The notes under the pieces are model-generated. The model made no database searches. It was not told where the DNA came from and saw only the letters and a list, made by a program, of their open reading frames with translations. A program made the translations under genes and the position numbers. A stretch of 50,864 nucleotides of DNA. Source: Candidatus Woesearchaeota archaeon. Its GTDB lineage: Archaea; Nanobdellota; Nanobdellia; Woesearchaeales; JAHWHD01. Positions within the stretch are counted from its first letter, which is position 1. Every line of letters begins with the position of its first letter. Below, piece by piece: positions 30,552-38,638 of the stretch. Location of the stretch: positions 1 through 50,864 of the forward strand of contig JAHWHG010000018.1 in assembly GCA_019323515.1 (NCBI GenBank), given 5' to 3'.

Positions 30552-32225
30552 ATGAACAAGTTTGAAAAGTATATCATAAAAGAACTGAAGAGTTTGACTA
30601 AGCAGGAAGTAGCACTAGCTGTGCCTCCTGATCCTAAACTTGGGGATTATTCTTTTCCTTGTTTTCCGCTTGCTAAAGTTATGAAGAAGGATCCTAAGAA
30701 GATTGCTGAGGAACTTGCATCTAAGTTCAAGAAGAATCATTTGATTAAAGAGGTTAAGACAGTTGGTCCATACCTGAATTTCTATGTGAACAAGGATTTG
30801 CTTGTTGAAGAAGTGTTGGGTAGGGTTGACAAGGATTATGGCAAAGGTGAGAAGAAGAAAGAAAAGGTCATGATAGAGTATCATCAGCCTAACACACATA
30901 AAGGATTACACATTGGACATCTTAGAAATGCTGTGTTAGGAGATGCATTGATAAGGATAATGCGTTATGATGGTTACAAAGTTATAGCAGCATCATATAT
31001 TGGGGACATTGGTGCACATGTTGCAAAATGCATATGGTATTATTTGAAGTTTCATAAAGGTAAAGAGCCTAAAGAGAATAAAGGTGAATGGATAGGAGAG
31101 ATTTATACTGAAGCTACAAAGTATGTTGAGAAGCATGAGACTGCAAAAGAAGAGATTGACAAGACATTACAGAAGCTAGAGGCAGGGAATAAAAAACTAA
31201 AAGCAATATGGATGAAGACAAGGAAATGGAGCCTTGACGAGTTTGAAAGGATTACAAAGGAATTGGACCTAAATGTTGATAAATGGTTCTATGAAAGCGA
31301 GGTTGAGCAGCCAGGAAAGAAGTATGCACAGGAGTTGTTAAAGGAGGGCATTGCAGAGGTGAGTGATGGTGCGGTTGTCATTAACCTTGAAAAGTATGGG
31401 TTAAAGGTTTTCCTTATACTTAAGTCAGATGGTTCATCCTTATATTCCACTAAGGACCTTGAACTTGCCAGAAAGAAGTTCAAGGAGTTTAAGATTGATA
31501 AGTCAATATATGTTGTGGCTGCTCCGCAGTCATTCTATTTCCAGCAGTTGTTTAAGGCGCTTGAAGTCGCAGGGTTTAAGCAGGCAAAAAAATGTTATCA
31601 CCTTTGCTATGAACTTGTTATGTTGAGCGAAGGGAAGATGAGTTCAAGGCATGGGAATGTCATACTTTACACCGCTCTCCTGGAGGAAATAAGGGAAAAG
31701 GCATCTGAAGAGGTCACTAAAAGGCACAAGGACTGGAAAAAGGATAGGATAAAGAAATCAGTTGATAATATTACATTCGGTGCACTGAAGTTTGCAATGC
31801 TTAACCAGGATAACAATAAAGTCATTACTTTTGATACTGATAAAGCTCTTGATTTTGAAGGAGAAACTGGGCCATATATCCAATACTCGCATGCAAGGAT
31901 AAACTCAATATTAAAAAAGGCGAAGGTTGTTCCAAAGAAGGTTGATTACTCATTGTTGAACTCTCCAGAGGAGTTGAGGGTTGTGAATCTTGTTGCGCAG
32001 TTTCCAGAAGTAGTTGAGAAGATAGCAGAAAGTTACAGGCCTTCACTGATGTGCAGGTATCTTCTAGACTTAAGCCAGGCATTCAATGAGTTCTATCATA
32101 AAGCTCCAGTCATAAAAGCAGAGCCGAAGTTAAGGGATGCTAGGCTAGAATTGATAAGCAAGGTCAAGCTTATTTTGGGAAGAGGTTTAGAATTATCAGG
32201 TATTGCTGCTCCTGAAGAGATGTGA
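30552..32225 (+). CDS. argS: Arginyl-tRNA synthetase
   Basis: 557 residues. N-terminal Add-1 domain (LGDYSFPCFPLAKVMKKDPK), then PNTHKGLHIGHLRNAVLGDA (HIGH 120-123), LSEGKMSSRHGNVI as KMSKS-like loop, and the C-terminal anticodon-binding part EGETGPYIQYSHARINSILK and ALKFAMLNQDNNKVITFDTD. Charges tRNA-Arg, including the interrupted tRNA-Arg(GCG) at the window end. An A/T-rich TATA-like sequence in the 34-bp gap (CATATTTATTTTTT) may add a second promoter. Its end overlaps the convergent gene by 30 bp. Confidence 0.96.
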   Translation: MNKFEKYIIKELKSLTKQEVALAVPPDPKLGDYSFPCFPLAKVMKKDPKKIAEELASKFKKNHLIKEVKTVGPYLNFYVNKDLLVEEVLGRVDKDYGKGEKKKEKVMIEYHQPNTHKGLHIGHLRNAVLGDALIRIMRYDGYKVIAASYIGDIGAHVAKCIWYYLKFHKGKEPKENKGEWIGEIYTEATKYVEKHETAKEEIDKTLQKLEAGNKKLKAIWMKTRKWSLDEFERITKELDLNVDKWFYESEVEQPGKKYAQELLKEGIAEVSDGAVVINLEKYGLKVFLILKSDGSSLYSTKDLELARKKFKEFKIDKSIYVVAAPQSFYFQQLFKALEVAGFKQAKKCYHLCYELVMLSEGKMSSRHGNVILYTALLEEIREKASEEVTKRHKDWKKDRIKKSVDNITFGALKFAMLNQDNNKVITFDTDKALDFEGETGPYIQYSHARINSILKKAKVVPKKVDYSLLNSPEELRVVNLVAQFPEVVEKIAESYRPSLMCRYLLDLSQAFNEFYHKAPVIKAEPKLRDARLELISKVKLILGRGLELSGIAAPEEM

Positions 32226-32933
32226 GATGTATTCCCGGATTCTTGTAATTACTGTTGAACTGATACTAGGGAGATAACTTCTTACTCTTTTTCTTACAGT
32301 TTCTGAGGCGTCTGCATTATCTAAGCACATACTCATGCAGAATGCCTGACCATTTTTTGCATAGTCAATAGCTTTTCTAAGTTCTTTAATCTTTTTAGAA
32401 CCTTTAGCAGCATACCTTTCCTTATGATACATATCTTTTACTATTGTTTCAAGTCTTGGTGAAACTGGAACGCCTAACTCCCTTGATTGTCTTTTTAGTG
32501 TGTTAAGATGATAAACTAAAGCCTTATAATGACCACGCCTTGCCGCATCAACTGCTGACTTGAAAGACTGATACTTTTCTCTGGATCTTGAACTAAGGTA
32601 CTGATGATACCTTACTCTTTTTATGGATTCATTAATACTGCGATATAGTTCTGTGCCTTGATATTTTTCTGCGAGGACTCTTGTCCTTGAAAGGTGCCTT
32701 CTGACCCATTCGTCTCCACCAAAGCGTGTTCCTGCATCTGCACCTGACAGTTCTCGATTTATCAGATTAAGGTCTTGGATCAGAATGTTTAGCTTATGAA
32801 GCGCTTCTTTTCTTTGTTTTGTTGTACCATTGACTGCATCTTTTGCTTCATCTAGGTATGGAGTGATATCAAAAGGGAGTTGACTAGCCCTGTTCAGTGC
32901 AGTATGAAGCTTGCTCTGGAATTTTCTTGACAT
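32196..32933 (-). CDS. Basic helical protein of unknown function
   Basis: 245 residues, Arg/Lys/Ser-rich, no hydrophobic segment. Repeating short helices (QSKLHTALNRASQLPFDI, SFKSAVDAARRGHYKALVYH, IKELRKAIDYAKNGQAFCMS) suggest an alpha-helical repeat fold. Possibly nucleic-acid binding from its charge; no motif supports more. It starts at ATG 32933 and its 3' end overlaps argS by 30 bp on the other strand. Confidence 0.55.
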   Translation of the reverse strand: MSRKFQSKLHTALNRASQLPFDITPYLDEAKDAVNGTTKQRKEALHKLNILIQDLNLINRELSGADAGTRFGGDEWVRRHLSRTRVLAEKYQGTELYRSINESIKRVRYHQYLSSRSREKYQSFKSAVDAARRGHYKALVYHLNTLKRQSRELGVPVSPRLETIVKDMYHKERYAAKGSKKIKELRKAIDYAKNGQAFCMSMCLDNADASETVRKRVRSYLPSISSTVITRIREYISHLFRSSNT

Positions 32934-33013
32934 AAAGTCTTGTACAAGAATTTAAATTATAAATATTTCTATGCTTAAGAATAGTTTAGAATAATTAGAA
33001 TTATGAAGAATAC

Positions 33014-34582
33014 TTAGACCACTTCACCAACAACACTTCTAAGCATGTGGCCTGTGATTTTAACGTCTACAAACTGGTTTAGAGGTAAACGTCCTTTAAT
33101 ACCTACAATTAAAGGGTAAGTGCCAATTTGTCTTGCGAAGGTTGTGTTTCCGTCATAGATTTCAGTTCTAAGGTTCTTTAGGATTGTTCCTTCTGGAACA
33201 AGTTTCTTTAGCATAGGAAAGTCTATGTTTTGTCTGATTTCATTTCTCCATTTCCAGTAATACTTTTTGTTCTTTTTTATGAACTTATCCTTGCATTCGT
33301 TGTAAAGAAGAGTGCCAGGGAATGCAACTACCTGACGTATGTTAATCCTTCTTACTAGTAGATTATTGTCAAGTATCTTTTTCAACCATTTCATGTTTTC
33401 CTTATGTGTCTGCTTTGATTCATTGATAAGGCCGAATAGAATGTTGATGCCTGGGAGGAACTTTGGAAGCCCGTTATCACCGCGCTCAGCTCCGTACTTG
33501 TTAATGAGCTTTATTGCGTTGTATGTTGTCTCAGGCTCTGAGTTAAGGTTGTTTGCACTCACAACAGCAGTGTCAAATGACTCAACACCAAATGCAGCTA
33601 TGTTTCCAGGGGTACAATACTTTACAATTACTTTTGTTTTTTCCTCAGTGACAGCTGCAGGGTTTACATTATCAATATGGAGAGTTGTTGCGTACTTTTT
33701 TACACCTTTAAGTAAAGTTTTAAGTTCATCAGCTGTTCCATAAGAATAGAAACAGGTCTGTTTTCCTAGCCTGAAATGCTTTACACCTTGCTTGTTTAAA
33801 GCTTTCACTTCGTCAATTATATCTTTAACAGGTCTTCTCTCAATTGTGCAATATTTCAAGGGTTCTGTACAGAAACTGCAACCTTGTTTTCTTGGGCAGC
33901 CTCTAGAAGATTCAATCTCTGCTATTATGAAGTCAGGAAAGTCTGGGTGCTGCTTTACTATCTTTGCACCTGAGATTGCTATACCTTTCAGGTCTTTGTA
34001 GGTGTATTCTTTGCTTATGTCTTCTGTGAAGTTGTTTTTGATAAGGTCATTAAGTTTGAATTCAATGTCAGGCACTATCAGATTAAAGTTCTTGAAATCG
34101 CGTTCAATCTCTCTTGCGATCTTTCCGCCAAACAATCCTGAGCCTGAATGTGCTGCTGGACCTGTTAGGACAGTGAATTTCTTGTAGTTTATGCTTTTTA
34201 GCAAAGATGAAACTTCCTTTGTAGTTCCAGGGAGAGCTGAAAGGTATTTCCCAGGAGTGTGAATTCCTGCAATTATTATAAGAATGTCTGTGTTTTCTAA
34301 TAACTTTTTTATGTCTTTAATGTTTTTTGAAAGGTTTTTTATTTTGATGTTGGTCTTTATTTGTTTTTGAATGTCAATTATTTTTGAGTTTATTTTTTCA
34401 ATGTTATTGAATATAAGTGTGTTTTTGCTGTAAAAGCGCAGGTCATCAATTGTAAGATAGTTAACCTTGTTATTTGTCTCAAGTATTGCACCAGCGATGT
34501 ACCTAGGGTATGTTCCGATATAAGGAGGAACTCCAAGGCCAGCTGGTTCATCTGTATAGCAGTCAAGAATTGTAAAGTTCAT
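33014..34582 (-). CDS. Radical SAM protein (COG1031-type) with C-terminal TRAM-like domain
   Basis: 522 residues. N-terminal half: DCYTDEPAGLGVPPYIGTYP and GIHTPGKYLSALPGT (B12-binding-like fold). Fe-S motif SSRGCPRKQGCSFC (C229, C235, C238; spacing x5-x2 rather than the usual x3-x2), then KHFRLGKQTCFYSYG and FLPGINILFGLINESKQTHK as in radical SAM barrels. The last 60 residues (LRTEIYDGNTTFARQIGTYP, VDVKITGHMLRSVVGEVV) look like a TRAM RNA-binding domain, as in RNA-modifying methylthiotransferases. An RNA-modification role is therefore likely but substrate unknown. It overlaps the upstream gene by 4 bp. Confidence 0.82.
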   Translation of the reverse strand: MNFTILDCYTDEPAGLGVPPYIGTYPRYIAGAILETNNKVNYLTIDDLRFYSKNTLIFNNIEKINSKIIDIQKQIKTNIKIKNLSKNIKDIKKLLENTDILIIIAGIHTPGKYLSALPGTTKEVSSLLKSINYKKFTVLTGPAAHSGSGLFGGKIAREIERDFKNFNLIVPDIEFKLNDLIKNNFTEDISKEYTYKDLKGIAISGAKIVKQHPDFPDFIIAEIESSRGCPRKQGCSFCTEPLKYCTIERRPVKDIIDEVKALNKQGVKHFRLGKQTCFYSYGTADELKTLLKGVKKYATTLHIDNVNPAAVTEEKTKVIVKYCTPGNIAAFGVESFDTAVVSANNLNSEPETTYNAIKLINKYGAERGDNGLPKFLPGINILFGLINESKQTHKENMKWLKKILDNNLLVRRINIRQVVAFPGTLLYNECKDKFIKKNKKYYWKWRNEIRQNIDFPMLKKLVPEGTILKNLRTEIYDGNTTFARQIGTYPLIVGIKGRLPLNQFVDVKITGHMLRSVVGEVV

Positions 34583-35433
34583 GTAAACTCTTCCTCAAAT
34601 CTCTTAATAGTTTTCTTAATAGTGGTTGAGATTTGCTTAAAGGGTAGCATGTCCATGATTTTTTGGAACTGTGTTTGTTCTTTTTTGTATTTCTTTTTTG
34701 TATTAACAATCTCCTGGGATTCAAGGAATGCAGAAAGCCAGATTGTAGAGACAAGCGATACCATTTCAGGGATAAGGAGTTTGTCTACTCGTGATCTAAC
34801 GCATCGCCAGCCTTTCTTCTTGTAATCATGGTAGATTCGCATCTTATATACTTTTCTTGCTTTTTTTTCAATAAACTTCTGAATGTCATTAGTCCTGTAA
34901 TGGCGCTTTCTTGCAAAGTTATTGTTAGGATGTGCTGGTTTAATCCTTCTAAAAGCATAGTAAAACATTACCCTAACCTCAAACCATACATGCGTGTCAA
35001 GTATTATAGCAAGCTTTGACTTTGATTCGTTAAGATGTGGATCAAACCAGTCATTTATAGGGTGGCGCTTGTAACGGCCAAACTGATGTGGAGGCGTCAA
35101 AGCGTCAACAGCGAAATGTGCAAGCCAGGCTGCAATCTTGCCAGCTTTTCGCATACTTGGCTTTTTCTTAATAAGCTCTTCAACCAAGCTATCGTATGCT
35201 TTCTGGCATGCAAGGCCTGCAGTGCCTTTTCCTGTCTTTGGATTGTATACATGCCAGCTCCATTTATGTTTGCCTTTGTACCACCAGACATCAGGACCAA
35301 GTGTTCCAGAGAATGCAAAGATAAATTCATAGTTTGGGAAACGTCTATGATTCCTTAAGGTGTGGAATATAGCCTTGTAACTAGCAATATTAATCTTCTG
35401 ATGTGTTCCAATACCTTCAATATAGCTTATCAT
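34579..35433 (-). CDS. Zinc-dependent phospholipase C / S1-P1 nuclease-like protein
   Basis: 284 residues. Helical throughout. AWLAHFAVDALTPPHQFGRY contains the H-x3-D-x6-H pattern, and an early His (GTHQKI), HKWSWH and DTHVW supply further zinc ligands of the PLC/S1-P1 fold. Substrate could be phospholipid or nucleic acid. No signal peptide is evident, which is unusual for the family. Translationally coupled to the radical SAM gene (ATGA overlap). Confidence 0.65.
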   Translation of the reverse strand: MISYIEGIGTHQKINIASYKAIFHTLRNHRRFPNYEFIFAFSGTLGPDVWWYKGKHKWSWHVYNPKTGKGTAGLACQKAYDSLVEELIKKKPSMRKAGKIAAWLAHFAVDALTPPHQFGRYKRHPINDWFDPHLNESKSKLAIILDTHVWFEVRVMFYYAFRRIKPAHPNNNFARKRHYRTNDIQKFIEKKARKVYKMRIYHDYKKKGWRCVRSRVDKLLIPEMVSLVSTIWLSAFLESQEIVNTKKKYKKEQTQFQKIMDMLPFKQISTTIKKTIKRFEEEFT

Positions 35434-35459
35434 TTTACTACAATGTTAGTTATCCTTAT

Positions 35460-35915
35460 TTAGGAAAATAGTAAGTATAATACCAATGATAAGAGGATAA
35501 ACCAAAGATATCTTATAAAGATTTGCTCAATTATAAGATTGTTTTTCTTGAACCTGTGGAATAGAAGTGAACCTGTTGGAAGTCCGTAGATGAACATCAA
35601 AGATGGAATAATCAATGTCTTTTCATATGAAACAAAGTAGAAGAACGAAAATAAGACATAGCTTAATATGTCATAGTATGGTCTTTTTCTGAGGTAGAAA
35701 AATACTGCCAAGAGTATTAATGATAAGATAAGTATTAGCTTTTCCTCAAAATAGAAGTATACTGTTGTTATTACAATTGCAAGAAAGAGGATTTTCTGTA
35801 GCATCTTAAAGTACTTTACACCATGCTTTATCTCCTCTTTTGCAATAATAGCTAGAAGATGACCTAAGAAAACTGATGCAAATATTAGTATTGAAACAAG
35901 TATATATTGTAACAT
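35460..35915 (-). CDS. Polytopic membrane protein of unknown function
   Basis: 151 residues, mostly hydrophobic with about five or six helices (YILVSILIFASVFLGHLLAI, ILFLAIVITTVYFYF, LILILSLILLAVFFYL, ILSYVLFSFFYFVSY). Short basic loops. No family recognised. TATA TTTATATATC on the minus strand (about 35935-35944) gives a leaderless ATG at 35915, so it has its own promoter downstream of the Dph2 fragment. Confidence 0.55.
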   Translation of the reverse strand: MLQYILVSILIFASVFLGHLLAIIAKEEIKHGVKYFKMLQKILFLAIVITTVYFYFEEKLILILSLILLAVFFYLRKRPYYDILSYVLFSFFYFVSYEKTLIIPSLMFIYGLPTGSLLFHRFKKNNLIIEQIFIRYLWFILLSLVLYLLFS

Positions 35916-35959
35916 AGAGTTATTTTAGAATAATGGATATATAAATTTTACCTAATAAT

Positions 35960-36214
35960 TCATTTAATGAAAGAAGAATGTCCAAACTGGAGTATAAGGT
36001 CGAAATTAAGTCTTTCAAGCTCTAGGGGAATGTCGCACGCTCCAAAGCATGAACCTAGCCAGATAACTATTTCTGCACCAGTGTTTTTTTCTAGATATTG
36101 TTTAATGTCAGCAGCTCTTGGCTTTAGACCGTCTGGTAGCTGGATACAAACAAGCTTTGCGCCTGATTCCTTTATCTCCAATAGTGCTTTCTCAAGGTCA
36201 AGATTTAGTTTCAT
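35960..36214 (-). pseudogene. N-terminal fragment of diphthamide synthase Dph2
   Basis: 84 residues matching only the first domain of archaeal Dph2: AKLVCIQLPDGLKPRAADIK, AEIVIWLGSCFGACDIPLEL (the first cluster-binding Cys is C60 in GACD) and NFDLILQFGHSS. Dph2 normally exceeds 300 residues with three such domains and three cluster Cys; here the frame ends in FIK-stop and the next sequence is a promoter. The retained GACD and GHSS motifs show recent or constrained origin. Without the other two Cys it cannot form the radical SAM cluster, so the modification of EF2 by this copy is impossible. It overlaps the upstream gene by 4 bp (ATGA), so it is still translated in the operon. Confidence 0.8.
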
Positions 36215-36666
36215 TTTGGTGATATCTTTACAAAAAGACGTTCTCCTTTATTATCTTTTTTAGGATTAGTAGAAGAATTAAGTTTATTGTAGTTATAAGC
36301 ATGCCACATACAAAGCGCAACTGAGTTTAGATCTTCAAGCGGGATGAACGATTGTGCAAGTGAAGCATTCTTTTTTCTAGATGCTTCAGTAAGTATCTCC
36401 CTAAGATTGTCTAAGGATCTGGTGCATCTCTTTTCAAGAAAGCGCTGGGATATGTCTTCTACAAGCATCTTAAGGTTAGGTGAGCCTTCATTGAATATAC
36501 CAATAAGCGAATAATCCTTCTCAGAAGAAGGTTCGATTGCCCTGAAGTATCTAACCTGTAATCCATGATTACCTATATAATAAGCCAAAAGATTTTGCTT
36601 AATAGGAGAATCTGGACTGTAGTCAAATTTATCATCCAGTTCTCCAAGTGTTAATGGATAAGGCAT
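36211..36666 (-). CDS. Hypothetical protein of the 36-37.6 kb operon
   Basis: 151 residues, no membrane segment. Notable stretches: LDDKFDYSPDSPIKQNLLAY, LVEDISQRFLEKRCTRSLDN and VALCMWHAYNYNKLNSST. No known family. Placed between the 138-residue hypothetical (3-bp gap) and the Dph2 fragment (4-bp overlap), so clearly part of an operon. Confidence 0.55.
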   Translation of the reverse strand: MPYPLTLGELDDKFDYSPDSPIKQNLLAYYIGNHGLQVRYFRAIEPSSEKDYSLIGIFNEGSPNLKMLVEDISQRFLEKRCTRSLDNLREILTEASRKKNASLAQSFIPLEDLNSVALCMWHAYNYNKLNSSTNPKKDNKGERLFVKISPK

Positions 36667-36669
36667 TTT

Positions 36670-37086
36670 TCAGTTGATTAACTTTTCTCCATAATTATAT
36701 AATTGGAACAAAGAGTCTGCGCATGAGTGCAGATAATCAGAGATATGTGCACTGATTTTTGCATTAAGATAGTCATCATCATCTACAATGATCATTGCCT
36801 CCAGGTCTTCTGCAAGTGATTTTAGTGAATCATGCATGTGTTCTTCTGAGAAGAAATTAGCATTATCGTATTCACCGACTTTCAAAAGGCTTGAGTCAAC
36901 AATTTCACCGTCATCATCAAAAACTGCAACAAGCTTATAGTATATTGTCACTTCATCAAAAACTATCAAAAGATTAGGATAAATAGTAGGAAGTTCGCTA
37001 TGAAGCGGGTCTCTAAAGTATGCTGAATTAGTGTCTCTATATACATTATGCAGATTCTGGCAGATTGATTGTAGATTTTTTGTCAT
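36670..37086 (-). CDS. Acidic hypothetical protein
   Basis: 138 residues, Asp/Glu-rich, predicted alpha/beta: LLIVFDEVTIYYKLVAVFDD, SLAEDLEAMIIVDDDDYLNA, HISDYLHSCADSLFQLYNYG. No known motif. Upstream spacer of 42 bp to the acidic 67-residue gene. Start ATG at 37086. Confidence 0.55.
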   Translation of the reverse strand: MTKNLQSICQNLHNVYRDTNSAYFRDPLHSELPTIYPNLLIVFDEVTIYYKLVAVFDDDGEIVDSSLLKVGEYDNANFFSEEHMHDSLKSLAEDLEAMIIVDDDDYLNAKISAHISDYLHSCADSLFQLYNYGEKLIN

Positions 37087-37128
37087 TTTCTTTAATATAG
37101 AGTAAAAATAATAAAAAAAATAAAAACT

Positions 37129-37332
37129 TTACTCAAATTCATCGAATGTATCGAAATCAAAACCTTCCATATCACTTATACTGGACTCGTCTGTGCTCAT
37201 AAGCACATCAAGCTCAAAGTCATCAAGATCTTTTCTACTTAATAGTTTTGCTATATGCGGTCTCTGCTTTTTTTTCTCTTGAATCTTATCAAGAACAGCC
37301 AGGTCTTCATCCTGGGTCTTGTCCTTAGCCAT
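37129..37332 (-). CDS. Small acidic protein
   Basis: 67 residues: a basic N-terminal half (KIQEKKKQRPHIAKLLSRKD) and an Asp/Glu/Ser tail (MSTDESSISDMEGFDFDTFD). Probably disordered. Strong site GGAGGGGAT before ATG 37332. It follows the 50-residue coiled-coil gene by 12 bp. Confidence 0.6.
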   Translation of the reverse strand: MAKDKTQDEDLAVLDKIQEKKKQRPHIAKLLSRKDLDDFELDVLMSTDESSISDMEGFDFDTFDEFE

Positions 37333-37344
37333 GTGTATCCCCTC

Positions 37345-37497
37345 CTACAGATTCTTAATTCTCTCTAGTTCTAAGTATTTCACTCTCTTTTCTAGGTTTT
37401 CGATTCTTTGTCTAAGTCTATACTGATTCTGGATCAATAAAGAAACATCATTTCTTACCTTTCTAAAAGAACGTTTGATTTTAGAAAGGAAGAACAT
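37345..37497 (-). CDS. Short coiled-coil protein
   Basis: 50 residues: MFFLSKIKRSFRKVRNDVSL, then a Leu/Arg/Glu heptad segment (YRLRQRIENLEKRVKYLELE). It starts immediately after the stop of the zinc-ribbon gene (TAGATG) without a separate ribosome-binding site, so it depends on reinitiation. Function unknown. Too short for ordinary ORF calling. Confidence 0.55.
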   Translation of the reverse strand: MFFLSKIKRSFRKVRNDVSLLIQNQYRLRQRIENLEKRVKYLELERIKNL

Positions 37498-37623
37498 CTA
37501 TGCTGACACCTCAGGTTTTTCTGTGTTAATTAGATAAAAAAATTCTCTCCTGCAACGTTTACATAAGCCTTGCTTAATAATTCTCCTTGCAGTGCACTTG
37601 TAACATCTTCCAACTTCTGACAT
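37498..37623 (-). CDS. Mini zinc-ribbon protein, first gene of the operon
   Basis: 41 residues with two CxxC pairs, RCYKCTARRIIKQGLCKRCR, in a strongly basic context, then an extended tail (EFFYLINTEKPEVSA). Likely a one-zinc nucleic-acid-binding module. It heads the cluster of unknown genes and lies behind a leader of about 115 nt with several hairpins. No clear Shine-Dalgarno (GATCAAAA before ATG), so the leader may control access. Confidence 0.6.
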   Translation of the reverse strand: MSEVGRCYKCTARRIIKQGLCKRCRREFFYLINTEKPEVSA

Positions 37624-37770
37624 TTTTGATCAAATTAGCATTAAGTGTGGCTCACTTGCGCGAGCCACCAGATGACAAACACTTAAGTCGTGGGGGTCTA
37701 TATGGCAGATATAGAACAGACAAAGTATCTGTCACGTACAGAGAGAAAAAAGCAGATTATATATAAAGGT
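37624..37770 (-). promoter_or_regulatory. Promoter and structured 5' leader of the small-protein operon
   Basis: Minus-strand TATA CTTTATATATAATC at about 37756-37769 predicts a start near 37738. The leader to the ATG at 37623 contains three separate hairpins: ACAGA/TCTGT (37716-37732), TCTATAT/ATATAGA (37697-37715) and a nested stem in which TTAAGT/ACTTAA (37641-37646, 37681-37686) encloses GTGGCTC/GAGCCAC (37647-37668). That is far more structure than other leaders in the window. It may be a cis-regulatory RNA or a small RNA ending before the gene. Confidence 0.5.
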
Positions 37771-37846
37771 TTGGGGTTATTTGCTACTATTTAGTGCTAA
37801 ATATCGCAGGGAAGCTTTAAATACTTCTTTTGGGTATATTTTGGCT

Positions 37847-37922
37847 GTGCCCTGTAAAAAAAGCTGTTGTAAGCGAGCGCAAGCTAGCTGTGAGCTACAG
37901 TGAGTGTACAGGGCACTTTTTT
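37847..37922 (+). ncRNA. Structured RNA 1 (TATA-driven, about 76 nt)
   Basis: Starts 27 nt after a TATA box (TTTAAATAC, 37816-37824). The first ten bases GTGCCCTGTA pair perfectly with TACAGGGCAC at 37907-37916, followed by TTTTTT. Inside are further pairings (TAGCT/AGCTA hairpin, AGC...GCT). Promoter spacing, closing helix and terminator agree, so an independent RNA is well supported. No tRNA, C/D or H/ACA features; class unknown. Confidence 0.65.
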
Positions 37923-37967
37923 ACAGTGATGAGAAAGGTTTAAATATCAGTAATGTTAGATAAGTAG

Positions 37968-38072
37968 TGTAAGTGGGCTGACTCCGTAAAGAGCTTATGA
38001 ATATAAGCTGGCCAGCAAAGGATTAACTTTGTGTGATTTGGTTGGGCAGGTCAATACTCACTTACAAATTTT
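37968..38072 (+). ncRNA. Structured RNA 2 (TATA-driven, about 100 nt)
   Basis: Starts 25 nt after a TATA box (TTTAAATATC, 37939-37948). TGTAAGTG pairs with CACTTACA (38059-38066); next to it TGAC/GTCA. Internal hairpins: AGCTTAT-GAAT-ATAAGCT (perfect 7 bp) and CAAAG-GATTAA-CTTTG. AAATTTTTAATT follows as a weak terminator. Same architecture as RNA 1 just upstream. Its 3' end overlaps the stop codon of the convergent gene. Class unknown. Confidence 0.6.
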
Positions 38073-38574
38073 TAATTCTTGAGAGAATATTTGCCAATTG
38101 ATAGAAATTAACACTTTTTACATTCAGCTTAATACCAATGTCCCATTTCCAAGGTTTAAGTCCTCTTCTACGATAAGCTTTTGCATATTTATCTGCAGGT
38201 GACTTAATCTTCCTTGCGAGATCTTCACTAAACTTTGTTAAAGGAATTACAGTTCCACTTATATGATTATGAATTCCTTCTGATAATTCATCTAAATACG
38301 CAGTTACTCTTGCAACATTTTCATCATGACATAGAATTATATTATTAATCCAACTTATATCTTTAATAAGATGCCAAATAACAGCTGCATGAAGTTTTGC
38401 ATAATCTTCATGTACGCTCAATTCAGATCTTAGTTTGTCTTTCAATTGATGCGAAAGGGTGCAACCCTTATGAAACGATTTATCAGCTGTTACAAATGCA
38501 ATACCTGAAGGACATTTTTCCCAGTATTTCTTGCTTAAATCAATATGTATGTCAATAGTATCTATTCTAAACAC
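38062..38574 (-). CDS. Hypothetical 170-residue protein
   Basis: Starts FRIDTIDIHIDLSKKYWEKC and contains YAKLHAAVIWHLIKDISWIN, NIILCHDENVARVTAYLDEL and RRRGLKPWKWDIGIKLNVKS. The alternating strand (IDTIDIHIDL) with later helices and Asp residues resembles RNase H-like folds, but the acidic residues cannot be assigned with certainty. Start is ATG 38574; an A-rich TATA-like region lies near 38600-38615. Confidence 0.5.
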   Translation of the reverse strand: MFRIDTIDIHIDLSKKYWEKCPSGIAFVTADKSFHKGCTLSHQLKDKLRSELSVHEDYAKLHAAVIWHLIKDISWINNIILCHDENVARVTAYLDELSEGIHNHISGTVIPLTKFSEDLARKIKSPADKYAKAYRRRGLKPWKWDIGIKLNVKSVNFYQLANILSRIKNL

Positions 38575-38638
38575 CCAAAAAAAAACAGATTATTAAGGGA
38601 TTTATAAATTTTTATACTTTACAAATTATAAGATAATA

